64,000 bases of DNA from Cepaea nemoralis (GCA_014155875.1 JACEFZ010022434.1:1-64000), one strand, 5' to 3'; shown: positions 42,106-53,029, counted from the first letter of the stretch. The notes: generated by a model not told the origin, from the letters alone. Translations and numbers: made by a program.

Positions 42106-42330
42106 GTCATCTTGTGCCATGCCGATAAACGTGGGCGGTCATGTTTCGCCATCCTACACAATCACTAGAGTCATGGATCAGCTCTGTGTTCTTGTTTCGA
42201 CCATAACATGTGGTCAAGCCATCTAGATATTTACTTCTCTATCTTCCCCTTGTTCATTTCCCTCTCAATTTTGCCAGTTGTCACTAAGTTATCTAATTTG
42301 TCTTCTCATAACGTGCCCAAAACGACGCAA
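42106..42330 (-). mobile_element. BovB-like RTE 3' fragment (family K), decayed
   Basis: Aligns to 13040-13260 and, reversed, to 26000-26215: TCACTAGAGTCATGGATCAG, GTCAAGCCATCTAGATATTT and TTGCCAGTTGTCACTAAGTT. Open frames are lost. Confidence 0.72.
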
Positions 42331-42699
42331 GGCAAATCCATACCACTATGTGACGTGCTCCTCATAAGGAAATTCCCGTGCACCAAGAAGAATATTTAAT
42401 ATTGAACACTAATGTTTTCATATGAAGATGTAATATATTTCATAATTTGCACTTCATCTCTGATCCGTAAATTATATACCGGATATAAACAAACACTGAG
42501 ATCTGCTGTACAATCTCCAGAAAATGTTTATTTGTTGGGTGTACATATTGATAAGGTTATATGTTAAATCTCACTATTTTCCCCTCAGTTGGTTACTGAG
42601 TGATGGATTTTTATACGGGGGAAAACATTTGTGAACACACTATAGTGTTAGGTCACATTTTACCAAAGTGCTTAAACAGTATTTCCTCTTTGTTCATCA
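42331..42699. other. No gene recognised
   Basis: AT-rich spacer between LINE remnants. Confidence 0.4.
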
Positions 42700-43319
42700 A
42701 GCAATCAATGAGGTGCCGTCTCCACAATGAAGGTTGGCTGCAATGGATCTCCAACACTGTCTCTCGCTTTGACCGTACATTCTGTCAGACTGATATTCGT
42801 CCAACTCTTGATGTTATCTTCCCACTTGTATCGTTGTCTACCTCTTGCTTGCTTGCCCTTAACCACCTCTCCCCACACCCCCCCCCCCTCCCCAAGTATG
42901 GTTTTTATAAGAGTATTATGTCTGTTAACGTGGCCAAAATATTTCACTTGACTCTTTTTTTATTTCTTTCATCAACTCTCTTTTCATTCCCAGTTTTTCT
43001 AGAACCTCTGTATTTGATTGTTTGTGTTTCCATGAAATACGACATATTCTTCTGTATATCCACATCTACAGGACATATATCTGACTTTCTAGTTGCTTGT
43101 TAAATTTTCAGGCTTCCGCGCCATATAATAGTGTTGAATATACGTAGCATTTGACAATTCTCATTTTTATTGCGTTGTTAATATCTCTATTTACTGCCAA
43201 TATAGTGATGTTAATATTAATTTCATGCTGTTGAAAGCATTTTTGTTGTCATCATCTGTTATTACATATCCAAGATAGGAGAAACTTGTTACTTGTTCTA
43301 GTGTCTCCCTGTTTACTGT
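42700..43319 (-). mobile_element. BovB-like LINE (family G), RT C-terminal piece
   Basis: The minus strand reads VNRETLEQVTSFSYLGYVIT (about 43310-43250), then YVYSTLLYGAEA, and in another frame QVKYFGHVNRHNTLIKTILG and KGKQARGRQRYKWEDNI. This order (YLG, LYG, GHV, GRxR) is the C-terminal half of RTE/BovB proteins. The adjoining part of the element is interrupted at 43320-43632 by two small retroposed fragments. Confidence 0.78.
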
Positions 43320-43475
43320 GAGACCAAGAAGACGGTGGAGAGATAATATATATACAGACCTACAAGCACTTGGAATCAACGACTGGCAAGAGAAGGACAA
43401 CCAGAGAGACGAATGGAGACGGACTGTATCTGCAGCAAAGAACCTCAGTGGCTCGGAACGCTGAAGAAGAAGAAG
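43320..43475 (+). mobile_element. RTE-1 3' fragment (copy 1d)
   Basis: About 155 bases nearly identical to the end of RTE-1 copy 1c (AGACCAAGAAGACGGTGGAG, CACTTGGAATCAACGACTGG, GGCAAGAGAAGG), with a GAA tail at 43463-43475. It is a very short 5'-truncated insertion in family G. Confidence 0.9.
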
Positions 43476-43499
43476 AATGTTTACAACATTCATTTGACA

Positions 43500-43632
43500 A
43501 TGTTTTTTTTTCTTCCTATGTAAATGTATAATGCAGCATTGATGAACGAGAGATGAGTGATTGGAAGGGCCGAATGTAAGACGGGCCTGCGTGCCCAATT
43601 TGTGACCCTTTTAAAATAAAGTTGATTTGATG
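43500..43632 (+). mobile_element. CR1-like LINE 3' UTR fragment (family E)
   Basis: Shares AGACGGGCCTG.GTGCCCAAT and AAAATAAAGTT with the 3' end of the CR1-like LINE at 51390-51487. The tail here is a GATTTGATGTGATTT-type repeat. Confidence 0.78.
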
Positions 43633-44095
43633 TGATTTACTCCCTTTATCATTTCTGCATTCAGTATGTTGATCTCCAAATGCTCCAAGATGTTTTTCTA
43701 TGCCCGCTCTGTTGTGTCCTTGTATTGCATTGAATTCTCTCATAACTATGATGTTGTTCAGCTTATCTATTTTATTTAGCACGTCATGTATGTCTTCGTA
43801 GAATTCCTGGCATTCTTGCTCATTATTGTTTGTGTTACATGGTGCGTATATTTGTACAAATGTTGTAATTGTTTGTTCTTTTATTCTCACTGTTATGATT
43901 TTTTCTGATGTATATTTTATTTCCAGTATTCCTCTAGCTAGCCGTGTTTCTTGCTGTTCCACTCCAGAGTAGACAAACGTGTAACTGTGGTGGATCTCCT
44001 GGCATCCTCCCCCTTTTATTCTGGTGTCCACTATTCCATTGTTTCTATAAGTTTTTCTTCTTTACTATTAAAAGTAGTATTTCAAGTCTAAACAG
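43633..44095 (-). pseudogene. Endonuclease domain of the family G LINE
   Basis: The minus strand reads IKGGGCQEIHHSYTFVYSGV, LEIKYTSEKIITVRIKEQTI, FVQIYAPCNTNNNEQECQEF and NNIIVMREFNAIQGHNRAGI, with the usual GDFNA replaced by REFNA, then HLGAFGDQHTECRNDKGS. It lacks the SDH end, which is lost at the 43632 junction. A remnant. Confidence 0.78.
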
Positions 44096-44149
44096 CACAA
44101 AAACAAAAGGTCTGGTCACATCTAAGAAAACAAATCAGACAGAGTGTAC

Positions 44150-44440
44150 AGTCGCCGCAAACGGGATAACACCGAAACAAGTAGATAGATTCAATGATCA
44201 CACCATCCAGTGCCTTGCCAACTGGCGTGGGAGATCGTGCTGCTCCACATCTAGTGATCGTCAGTTCGTGTGTTGACTTCCTTCTGTGCCATGACACAAG
44301 GCTGTCAGGAATTTTCCCTTGTTGTCTTCTTGTATCTCTTTCCACAAATCTTTCCAGTTGTCACATGTTTTTGTCTTTTCATAATGTGGCCAGAAAATGG
44401 AGACAGTCTCTTTCTGATGTTTGTAATAATTTGTCTGGGG
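44150..44440 (-). mobile_element. Possible RTE C-terminal remnant
   Basis: Pieces such as FSGHIMKRQKHVTTGK and, after frame changes, AQKEVNTRTDD and SWQGTGW follow the order of the family K C-terminus. Strongly decayed. Confidence 0.42.
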
Positions 44441-44698
44441 TCAATTATAGAAACTGACTGGAAAATATAGCACAGAGAAAACGTGCAGAATAATCTAGGC
44501 AAAGACAGTATTCCATCAGATATTCTGTGTAACTTATCACAGTTCGTGGAAGTAAGAAAAACGAGTTTTAAGATGTCAAATATTGTCCTTGTACTGTATG
44601 ACTTTAAATTATGAATAAAGAGAGTGGAAAGAAACTGGACACCAAACATATGTGGTTTCTTCATAGGAACTAAGAATTTCATGGCAGGCTAAGAAGTT

Positions 44699-44842
44699 TT
44701 TGCAGTCGCTGCGAACTGTGCAGATTAGAGTTTTCTTTTTCCCCTCCGACAGAAAACAAATCCCCACGCCTTACCGAGGATTCGAACCCCGGTCTACCGA
44801 CAGAGAACCCTGCATTCTTAGCCAATCGACCAGTCGTTCCTC
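44699..44842 (-). mobile_element. tRNA-like SINE, family S1
   Basis: The best preserved S1 copy. On the minus strand it has a tRNA-like head, B box GGGGTTCGAATCC (complement at about 44782-44794), TTTTCTGTCGGAGGGGAAAA and CTGCACAGTTCGCAGCGACT. Confidence 0.8.
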
Positions 44843-45124
44843 AAAACAAGAAACGATTTCTCAGTTGTAGTGAGGCATTGGTAAATAGGCGGTTACAGCC
44901 AGTTTTATGCAAACGAAAAGATTTCATTTTAAATCTGAGGTAACCTTAGGGATAACAAATGCTCTACTTTCGAATACCTGTGACCATGTTATGTGAGTAT
45001 TCCAGCCAAAGTATTATTCATGTATTCACTTCATTTAATAAATAATCCAATATATTCCAGATAATTGTCTACATTGCTGACTAACCAGGTGTGTGATTTC
45101 ATAACCAATCACTAGTGTGTATAA
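44843..45124. other. No gene recognised
   Basis: AT-rich spacer. Confidence 0.4.
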
Positions 45125-45545
45125 AGATATCATCATCATAATCATCATCTTCCACTTTTGCCGTCAAGCGTCGTGGGGAGGAATAGTTGGCGGCTCAGCG
45201 CCTGATGGGTGGCTCTGGATAATGTCATTCATAAAGATGGTGGATCATTAATATTGGCTTTTAATGCCACTTATATTTCCAGGAATAAGGTCTAGAAAAC
45301 GTTTTTGTTTCAACCTGTTCTGGTTGTAGATGTTAAATATCCAATTCATAATTGCTTTCTTTTCTCTTATAGCCCATGCCGTGTGGTGTTGGTGATCATG
45401 TCTGCCCACAGCCTTCTGAATTTTGTGTTGCGAATCATTTATAATACCGACGTTTCTCCATGCGATGAAGTCCAACTATCCAGTATCTTTTCTCTTGGTC
45501 ACCTCCTGCATATCGTCCCTCCAAGTCTCCCGTTGTGACATATCA
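45125..45545 (-). mobile_element. Possible LINE 3' remnants
   Basis: An ATCATC run (45128-45150) adjoins a minus-strand segment that reads like an RTE-type end, and WRDDMQEVTKRKDTG..LDFIAWRNVGI (45480-45420) resembles the RWRDD..R..W region of such proteins. Tentative. Confidence 0.38.
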
Positions 45546-45854
45546 TGGAAATAAACTGTACACAAAAGACGTATTTGTGTGTGCGCGTGCGCGTGCGTAT
45601 GTGCACTGCTGATACCGACGAGTCCGTAACACTAGTCTGATTACACGACTCGGGAATGAAGCCCGGCCAAATACGTTGTTGCCTTCATTGAGGGCCAGAG
45701 AGGGTACACTACAACCAACTCCTCAAGGGAACAGTGTGTGCATATAATTTGAGATGGCTGCTGCGTAGGAGGACTGAGCATGCAAGGGAATATTCAATGT
45801 GCAGGAATGTCGATTAGGATAACATAATATAACATATATATCAAACAAGAACAG

Positions 45855-46005
<151 letters not shown>

Positions 46006-46091
46006 GCAAAAATTGACAAACAATTACAGTCAAAGAAGTATACAGATAAAGATGTACACAGTTCACTGCTATAAATCCCCGTTATTCTAAT

Positions 46092-46309
46092 AATAACGTT
46101 GTGTACCAGATAGCAAAGTCTGTATTTCTTCCAATTGTGCATTATAATCGTCTGCGTTTGCTACTGGTACTGCATTCACCCAACTCATTCCGTGATCTAC
46201 ATTGTGCATCAGATAGCCAACACTTTAATTGTTCGAATGATGCATTATAATCGTTTGCGTCTGCGTCTGCCCCTGAATCTGCATTCATCCAACTCATCAC
46301 GTCATCTAC
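46092..46309 (-). repeat. 109-bp tandem duplication in the HSP70-like exon
   Basis: GTAGATGACGTGATGAGTTGG (20 bases matched, minus strand from 46309) recurs as GTAGATCACGGAATGAGTTGG from 46200. The lid motif DDYNA..E...LLS..Q is encoded twice. 109 is not a multiple of three. Confidence 0.9.
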
Positions 46310-46696
46310 AGCGGCAGAAATGTTTTGCCTGTCATTCTGACTTAATGATGTGTCTTCATCTTTGATCCTTTTCCTTGTGGAATACAGAAAACTTTCAAGA
46401 TTGTTCCTAGCTTGTGCTGTAGCTAACATTTTCTTTTCTTCAGCACATTTCTTAGCGTCACTTATCATCTGACCGATGTCACTGGTTGAAAGATAGTTCT
46501 CATTGCTATTAATAACAATCCCATTTCTGTTACCATTTCCTTTGTCTACAGACGTGACCTTGAGAATGCCATTAGCATCCACCTCAAATGTGGTTTCAAT
46601 CTGTGCAACGCACCGGGGCGCAGGAGCAATACCGGTCAAATTGAAAAACCCAAGAAAATGGTTGTGCTTGAACATCGGGCGTTCTCCTTCGCAAAT
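46100..46696 (-). CDS. HSP70-family (BiP/GRP78-like) protein, last exon
   Basis: Substrate-binding and lid region of an HSP70 chaperone. The acceptor (TTTCACAG on the minus strand, AG at 46697-46698) precedes ICEGERPMFKHNHFLG, then FFNLTGIAPAPRCVAQIETT, FEVDANGILKVTSVDKGNGN and RNGIVINSNENYLSTSDIGQ, running into the helical lid to about residue 175. The EGERPM..NH.LG and NGILKVT..DKGTGN patterns are closest to ER BiP. It departs from family consensus at conserved sites (PAPRG and PQIEV altered) and lacks an ER-retention KDEL-type end. The frame ends at SKRRRL (46142) because of a 109-bp tandem duplication (46092-46309) that shifts the frame. The unshifted reading would end GTQRYY at about 46092. 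Upstream exons are not in the window; RTE-D has landed just upstream. A diverged paralogue or decaying copy is likely. Confidence 0.82.
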
Positions 46697-46929
46697 CTGT
46701 GAAACATGTGAGTAAATGATTAGGGCACTGAAGAATCAAGAACGGGTTAATACAGTTTCTTCTTCTTCTTTCGTTAGCTTGAAATTTATTGTCCTTATCT
46801 GCAATGTTGTAATTTGTACAAACTTCAATGGAGATCAACAAATAACAAACAGATGTTTGCAAATTGTTTTGCTGTTTAAAACGTAATTGCAGTAAGTACG
46901 AACAGTAAATGAAAATAAACAAAACAAAA

Positions 46930-47025
46930 CATTAAATGTCAATAAATCACACTAAATGACAAAAAATCACATTAAAGACATAAATAACAATCACACGAAA
47001 GACAATACATCACACTAAAAGACAA
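46930..47025. repeat. Short degenerate repeat (AATCACACTAAATGAC-type)
   Basis: Four to five units of about 20-30 bases just left of the RTE-D 3' end. Confidence 0.75.
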
Positions 47026-47026
47026 T

Positions 47027-47696
47027 CATCATCATCAAATGTCCTGCCGTTTGGCGTAGGCGTTCATGACTCTCCACAGATCTCGGTCTTTGGTTTTCTG
47101 GATCAACTCCGCTGTCGTAATTCTGCCTCTCACCACCTCGATGTTTCCAGCTGCCCCGAGGTTCTCCAATGCCTCTCTTCTCATCACACGACAAACCAAA
47201 GCTGTTTGTCTCTTTCTTATTGTTGTATACAATGTTCTAGTTTCATTAGCCTCTTTCAGGCAGTCGTCGTTAGTTACTTTGGCAATCCAAGGAATACGCA
47301 ACATTCGTCTGAGAAACCACATTTCTGTTGTTTCCAAGCTTTTTTCTAATTTGTTCATTTACATTGAAAGATTCACAGCCATATAACAAAACAGGTTCTA
47401 TATAGCACTTCAGCACTCTCTTTCTTACATTCAATGATTTTGACGTCTTGCATAAGATATTCTTCATTTTCCGAAATGCTGCCATTGCTTGCCCCATTCT
47501 GCATTTAATATCTGTTGTGCATCTTCCATCTGATATTATAAATGCCCCTAGGTATTTAAGACAATCCACTTGGTGAAGAATTTTGCCTTCTATCTCTATT
47601 TCATATTTGGGCTTCGCCTTTTTCTTTGATATCACCATTGTTACTATTTTCTTGGTATTCAAGGAGAGTCCTTTCTTTGCACTCTCTGTTACTACA
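47027..47696 (-). mobile_element. RTE-D (BovB-like LINE), piece 5 of 5: C-terminal region and tail
   Basis: Minus strand: TESAKKGLSLNTKK (about 47690), LKYLGAFIISDGRCTTDI, KRVLKCYIEPVLLYGCESF, then MWFLRRMLRIPWIAKVTNDD, ALVCRVMRREALENLGAAG and AYAKRQDI, ending in a GATGATGAT tail (47027-47037). This is the ordinary BovB C-terminus with one frame change near 47350. It joins the piece at 50363-50470 through the LTR-like insertion: QQLLD from the right piece continues as TVVTESAKK here. Confidence 0.87.
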
Positions 47697-47701
47697 GTGT
47701 C
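47697..47701 (+). repeat. 5-bp target-site duplication, left (GTGTC)
   Basis: Pairs with GAGTC at 50358-50362, one mismatch. Removing 47702-50357 and one copy rejoins RTE-D in frame. Confidence 0.75.
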
Positions 47702-50357
47702 TGTCACGGAATGCCGCTTTACCATCCCAGAATATTTTCTCGGTCTTCCAAATTTGAGAGGCCAATTTGAGAAAGAATGAATTAATCACGCTGCTCCAAG
47801 GCTATCTAGCGTGGGGTAAGATTACTCAAAAAAGCCTGCAAGTAAACAAACCACCACGGACTGCTTTCTATCCGGGAACAGTTTAATCTGACACCAGTAA
47901 GAGGTTATCAATCCAGCCAGACTGAAGGGCAGACCAAATGGACAGGGAATGGCAATTAAAACCGCCCAATCATGACGCAAGCAGCCTGGTTTATCAAAAG
48001 AGTTGTAAAACTAGCATTATTATAATTAACTATTATCGTGTGCATTTCCCCAGAGCCTAATTGCTCCTTTGACACGACATCATGCTAATCAGGGCTAGGA
48101 AAACCGTTAAACCATGAAGGCTGACTGCTTGGTGAAATAGATTAGAGGTGCAAGGTCTGAAAATCCGGCTGAATAGAGACTGCCCACCGTCACAGGTGTG
48201 AGGGCCAGTTGTTCAGAAAGAATTTATGATGGGCATGCTGGGAGATAATTTAATCTGCACCGTAGAGATGTGTGAAACTGATCCATGGAGACAATTAAAA
48301 GAGGACTGTGGGAATTGAACAGAATGAGACAGACAGGGAGGCGCCATGGAGATAAGAGTATCTGCTGGACTTCGTATAAATAGACTAGGCTTGGAAGGTT
48401 TCAAATCAGAATAAGTCAGGATTTGAAACAAGTATGAACGATCTTTAGACTTTCTGTATATAGATATCTTCTCCTTATAGTGTCTACGATCTTCTAGGAA
48501 TGTTAGTTCTCTGTAACTATTCAAGTCTTTTAGATATATGTACTGATTTCCAGTCTATATCTGACCTAGGTTATTTTAAGAACTATCATTGTCTCATGTT
48601 ACTTGAGTGTGCACTATTCTTTCTCAGTTCAGTGTACTTTATCATATTTCTATAAGTGTTATTCTTGCTATGCAAGTAGAAACCTTTTGCGAGGCAGACT
48701 TGGACTATGTTCTAGATAGACTTTCGACTGTCATGTGTCTTAGTAGATGCTTGTCATCGCTATGTAAACTAGCCCAGTCGCCTATTATCCTGTGCATTTC
48801 TTTGTACAGAATAGAGTCAACTGATTTTATTTCTTTTAATTCTTACCACAGCAGTGACTAAGTGGTGACTAAACTGGGCAGACCAGCAATGCGGCTGTCC
48901 TGTGTGGTTACTTAATGAGACTTGTATATGTCTTATTTTGTATTATACATTATTGTTACTGACTCATGCATTATGCTATTATGTTAAATATCATTATATG
49001 TCTCATTTGAACTGGTATACTTTATGTGTATTTGATATGTGATATTTATTGGTCATATGCAAACCTACCAGTATGAATTGGGTTATGCCATTTTGTTTGC
49101 GCATTGGCATAGGGTCTATTGATTGTGTTTGAATCAGTGGTGTAATGGTACAGACATTACCCACAATTGGTACAGGGTGTATATAGTGCTTAGCCTTTCC
49201 AGGATGTGGTGCACGAGCGTGTATCATAACCCACGGAGGATTTTCACGGAAATTGATCACGGCATGTAAGCCCGGAGATCAGGTACTAGTATACCATTAC
49301 CGACCCTGTGAGCTGCTAAACCAACTTAGAACGGAGCGGCCGTGAGGGACTACATGTCTGTCTGTATTAGCGACATGAACGTAGGACAAATTCATTCCTC
49401 AGGACGGACGTTATAAGGGATGGCAGGAATTTGTAATAATTACAGGCGTGTGAGACGATGATTGAAAAGTCTTTCCCAGACTAGACCGTAGGACAGAGAA
49501 GGAGGAGAGTGAACGCAGTAAAGCTGGAAGAGAGACTTGGTCAGACTGGTCATTGTATAGGGGGAGAGGGTGATAGAATGTATGTATTAATTAGGATTGT
49601 ACTGATGTAGAACTAGATAATACACATTCGTGACTATTTCTTCTAAGCTCTCCACAAGAGCGCCTGAGTATAGATTCCAAGAACTAGGGACGACCAGGTA
49701 GTGCCAGGACTGGCAGACATCAGAAGACCGGTAAGCTGTTTCTACTGGAAAGTGGGGGGCTACTGGATCTAAGCGGAAACCTACGTATTGCTTATCTCAA
49801 TTGGGAACCCGGACACAGATCCAGATAGGATTAAAGTAAATCTATATTTATGTATATATACTTTCCATCATTTAACATGTATGAGTGTATATTGCATAAA
49901 TTCACCATCATCATCATTATTAGAGTCATTATGATAATCGTCCATGACTAATGATAGACAATAAATGTTGTAGTTTGTTTTAAACTTGTTAGCTGTTATT
50001 TTTCCAATCATGTATGCATGTGTGTGTATGTGTGTGTGTGTGTGTACATTGGTGGGGGATTACTTAGACACCAGGGAGGGGAACAGTCAGGGGAGACAAA
50101 CCTGCACTGGGCTAGTAGTCAGTTTGTAGACTTACATCTAACTCAACTAACCTTCTCCTTCCCACTCCTTGGCGAATATTAAGGTCGGCTAATTTCATTT
50201 TGTTACGAGCACTTGTAAGCTGTACTCTTGATATTCATGGGCTTAATCTGTAGTTTAGCCACATAGATTTAGTCCCTAGTAAATTTCTGATTATTTGGGG
50301 TTGCTCGCCAGTGAATAATACATTCAGCTAGGCGGTGGTTCACCCCCACTTCTGACA
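47702..50357. mobile_element. Probable solo LTR or non-coding LTR element, 2.66 kb
   Basis: Begins TGTCACGGAATGCC and ends CCACTTCTGACA, giving the inverted terminal pair TGTCA/TGACA expected of LTRs, with a 5-bp target duplication. No gag or pol domain lies inside and I found no internal direct repeat of the ends, so a long solo LTR is the simplest reading. A non-autonomous element is possible. Position 50018-50045 is a TG microsatellite. A short GCCAGTTGTTCAGAAAG block at about 48207 resembles the S2 SINE body. Confidence 0.72.
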
Positions 50358-50362
50358 GAGTC

Positions 50363-50470
50363 CAACAATTGTTGTAGATCTTTTGCATTATCGGCTATCA
50401 ATACTGTGCCATCTGCATAGCGTATATTGTTTATATTGTAAACTCCGAATATTACTCATGGCTTCTCATG
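50363..50470 (-). mobile_element. RTE-D, piece 4: RT catalytic motif
   Basis: Minus strand reads FGVYNINNIRYADGTVLIAD and then NAKDLQQLLD. The YADD box has mutated to YADG. It lies between the LTR-like insertion (left) and the CR1-like LINE (right). Confidence 0.87.
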
Positions 50471-51160
50471 GACAACGACTTCAAACTCTAAACTCACACA
50501 CATCACTTCAACTTCACATCGATAACATGCCAGTAGAAAGTGTAATTGAGCAGAAAACATTAGGCCTAATCATTGATAGAAACCTAACCTTTAATTCCCA
50601 CGTTCAAGCGCTCACTAAACAAACAGCGAAAAAAGTCTACCAACTCGCCAAAATCAAAAATTTCCTTGATGAGGACACAAGGAAAATATTCTATACTTCT
50701 CATATACAGACACATTTTGACTACTGCTCTACAATCTGGGACGATTGTTCTAATTCAAGCACCAAGCGACTTTACTCACTCCAGAAACGGGCCATGAGTC
50801 TAATTTATAGCAAACATTTATCTGACAATCCTAGCCTGCATAAACGCCTTCAGTTACTACCACTCCGCAAACGCCTGCTTTTCAATAAGGCTAAACTAAT
50901 TCACAAAATCCTACATCGGAATGCCCCAAATTACCTTTGGCCATTGTTTAAATATAATGCTAGACACAGTAAACGATTAAATATATTAAACATTCCAAAG
51001 TCTAGGATTGACTTATACAAAACAAGCTTAACGTACTCTGCAGCTCAGCTGTGGAACAATCTTCGACTAGAAATCAAAGACATCACCAATCCCTATACAT
51101 ATAATCGCAAATTATTCGAACACTATCTCAGTACGGATTATCTTCCCCCTTAATAATACA

Positions 51161-51193
<33 letters not shown>

Positions 51194-51487
51194 ACCCTAG
51201 TATAACAGCCAGTCCCATTTTGGTAGGTCAGTATATTCCACATGGCTAATAACAAGTGTCACACCGTTAGCTAATATTACTAAGTAGTATAGCATTGATG
51301 TTCGCATTTTGCCCATGCCTTTATAATGCATATCTTTTATATTGTTGCTGTTCTCTGATAGCCTTGAATGATGTGTGAATGAAATAATGTATGAAAGAGA
51401 GTGATAGAAGAGCAGAATGTTAGACGGGCCTGGGTGCCCAATTCTTAACCCTTTGAAAATAAAGTTTGTTCGTTCGTTTGTTCGTTC
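50471..51487 (+). mobile_element. CR1/Rex1-like LINE (family E), 5'-truncated, inserted in RTE-D
   Basis: Carries the RT C-terminal region, an AAT microsatellite (51157-51190), a 3' UTR with AGACGGGCCTGGGTGCCCAA and AAAATAAAG, and a TTCG-type tail (about 51467-51487). A second 3' UTR copy is at 43500-43632. RTE-D RT sequence lies on both sides (MRDIKE at about 51490; FGVYNINN at about 50460). Exact ends and the target duplication are unclear. Confidence 0.82.
50473..51153 (+). CDS. CR1-like RT C-terminal domain, open frame
   Basis: A continuous frame of about 225 codons without a real start: LQLHIDNMPVESVIEQKTLG, LIIDRNLTFNSHVQALTKQT, FYTSHIQTHFDYCSTIWDDC, LQKRAMSLIYSKHL and LHRNAPNYLW, ending in TYSAAQLWNNL and FEHYLSTDYLPP. 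This is the thumb and connection region typical of CR1/Rex1/L2-group elements, ending at its natural stop. The catalytic FADD region is missing by 5' truncation. The intact frame indicates recent insertion. Confidence 0.83.
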   Translation, partial: QRLQTLNSHTSLQLHIDNMPVESVIEQKTLGLIIDRNLTFNSHVQALTKQTAKKVYQLAKIKNFLDEDTRKIFYTSHIQTHFDYCSTIWDDCSNSSTKRLYSLQKRAMSLIYSKHLSDNPSLHKRLQLLPLRKRLLFNKAKLIHKILHRNAPNYLWPLFKYNARHSKRLNILNIPKSRIDLYKTSLTYSAAQLWNNLRLEIKDITNPYTYNRKLFEHYLSTDYLPP

Positions 51488-51990
51488 TTTGATGTCTCTC
51501 ATTATTATTTCGCTATAGAAAGAGAAGAGATCCGGTGACAAAACACATCCCTGTCGTACTCCCAGCCTTAATTGTATTTGTTCATAATTTCCTTCTATAT
51601 TTCCCATTTTAATTTCCGCTGCTTGGTTTCAGTAAATATTTTTATTTTTTTATTATTCTGAGATGTTTCCTATCAATGTTAATATCTTCCAATATTTAAT
51701 AATTTAATAATGTTTTACTTTATCAAATGTCTTAGTATAATCTATGAAGAAAAAATATATGTCTTTCTGTGTCTCTATTGATCTTTCTATTAGTGTCGAT
51801 AATATATATATATTGCATAGTTTGTACCCTTTCCTTCCACAAATCCATACTGTTCTTCACCAATTTCCATTTTTATTTTCTTTCTTGTTCGTCTCATTAT
51901 AATTCTGAGTAGAAGCTTAGTGACGTGGTTTATGAGGTTAATCGTACGAAAATCTTTGCACTCAATTGCTCCTGGTCTTTTTGGTATAGC
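51488..51990 (-). mobile_element. RTE-D, piece 3: RT fingers and palm
   Basis: Minus strand from the mariner junction: VFIAIPKRPGAIECKDFRTI (start spans the 52574 piece), NHVTKLLLRIIMRRTRKKI, GEEQYGFVEGKGT, FFIDYTKTFDKV and GVRQGCVLSPDLFSFYSEII. A BovB-type RT with small frame breaks. Confidence 0.86.
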
Positions 51991-52573
51991 TACGAGGGTA
52001 AGTTGATAAGTAAGTCACATATGGCTGTAGAAAAATAACTAAATATGATAACAACTTGAAACCAGTTTATTTTTATACATACATTATCCATTTATTTCTC
52101 AACATAATTTCCACCAACATTGATGCACATATCCCATCGTTTTATCAGTCCTGCCAAACCGGCTGCACAGAAAACTGCGTGCCCTGTTTTCATTTACCCG
52201 CCATCCCACAGAACTGTGTGACGTACTTATTGACTCATCCTTGTATCTTTTTCTACCCAACTATGTACCGCTTTACGGGAAATCGCTAGGGGCTAAGTCC
52301 ATCGAAAAGCCACCTTGGCGGGAGACATTTCGCGAGCGACGCCGAAGTTGAATGTAAAGTGAAAACGTGGTTTGGAAAACAGAGTACGCAGTTCTATGCA
52401 GCCGGTTTGGGAGGACTGATAAAATGATGGGATAAGTGCATCAATGTTGGTGGAAATTATGTTTAGAAATAAAAGGACAATGTATGTATACAAATAAACT
52501 GGTTTCAAGTTGTTATCGTATTTAGTTATTTTTCTACAGCCATTTGTGACTTACTTATCAACTTACCCTCGTA
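51991..52573. mobile_element. mariner-like foldback element (583 bp, long inverted repeats)
   Basis: Ends TACGAGGGTAAGTTGATAAG and its inverse, CTTATCAACTTACCCTCGTA. The inverted repeats extend about 200 bases (for example GATAACAACTTGAAACCAGT with its complement at about 52498-52517, and CCACCAACATTGATGCAC on both arms), so most of the element can form one long hairpin. TA at both ends is the Tc1/mariner duplication; removing it rejoins the RTE-D frame VFIAIPKRPG. It has no transposase. The CGAGGGT start is typical of mariner ends. Confidence 0.9.
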
Positions 52574-52813
52574 TAAATACAGATTTCAGCATATCGCGTA
52601 TTATATATCCACTGCTTTAAATATCATTCAACAGTTGGTTAATTTATCTACTTCCAATTCTCATATTATTTCTAATTCTTTTATTGTAATTCTATCTGGC
52701 CCATCTGTTTTTCCTTTCTTCATATGTTTGATAGCGTCGGCGACTTATTTTAGAATAGGTGGGCCTTCTAAGTTTCTTTCTTCTGTTAATTCTGCCCTTT
52801 CTCCATCATATAA
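52574..52813 (-). mobile_element. RTE-D, piece 2: EN-RT linker and RT start
   Basis: Minus strand reads ELYDGERAELTEERNLEGPP, ADAIKHMKKGKTDGPDRITI and DMLKSV, that is the MK.GK..GPD.I block at the start of the RT fingers, with stops. It lies between the composite element and the mariner foldback. Confidence 0.86.
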
Positions 52814-52822
52814 TTCTCTTAT
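52814..52822 (+). repeat. 9-bp target-site duplication, left (TTCTCTTAT)
   Basis: Identical to 55540-55548. On the minus strand it encodes part of YIREL in RTE-D, once in the restored host. Confidence 0.9.
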
Positions 52823-52828
52823 GGGAAA

Positions 52829-52918
52829 GTTTATTCGCAACCAAGTTGCGAATAGACACTTCGTTTATTCGCAACCAAGTTGCGAATGGACACTTCGTTT
52901 ATTCGCAATCGAGTTGCT
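52829..52918. repeat. Left palindromic 34-bp repeats (about 2.5 units)
   Basis: TTCGCAACCAAGTTGCGAA at 52833-52851 and 52867-52885, then a partial third unit (TTCGCAATCGAGTTGC) at about 52901. The spacer is TAGACACTTCGTTTA. Confidence 0.93.
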
Positions 52919-53029
52919 GGAGTTAACAAAGATGTCATAACGTCCGCTCACTAGTCAAGGTTAGTTTGAGCCAGTAAGAAGGTGATTAATTTGGGGCGAT
53001 ATTTCATTTGACATATAATATTCACGGTA

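Noticed and set aside
50455..51490. Target duplication for the CR1-like LINE in RTE-D
   Set aside because: The TTCG-repeat tail and an unclear 5' end prevent a clear match; insertion is inferred only from RTE-D sequence on both sides.
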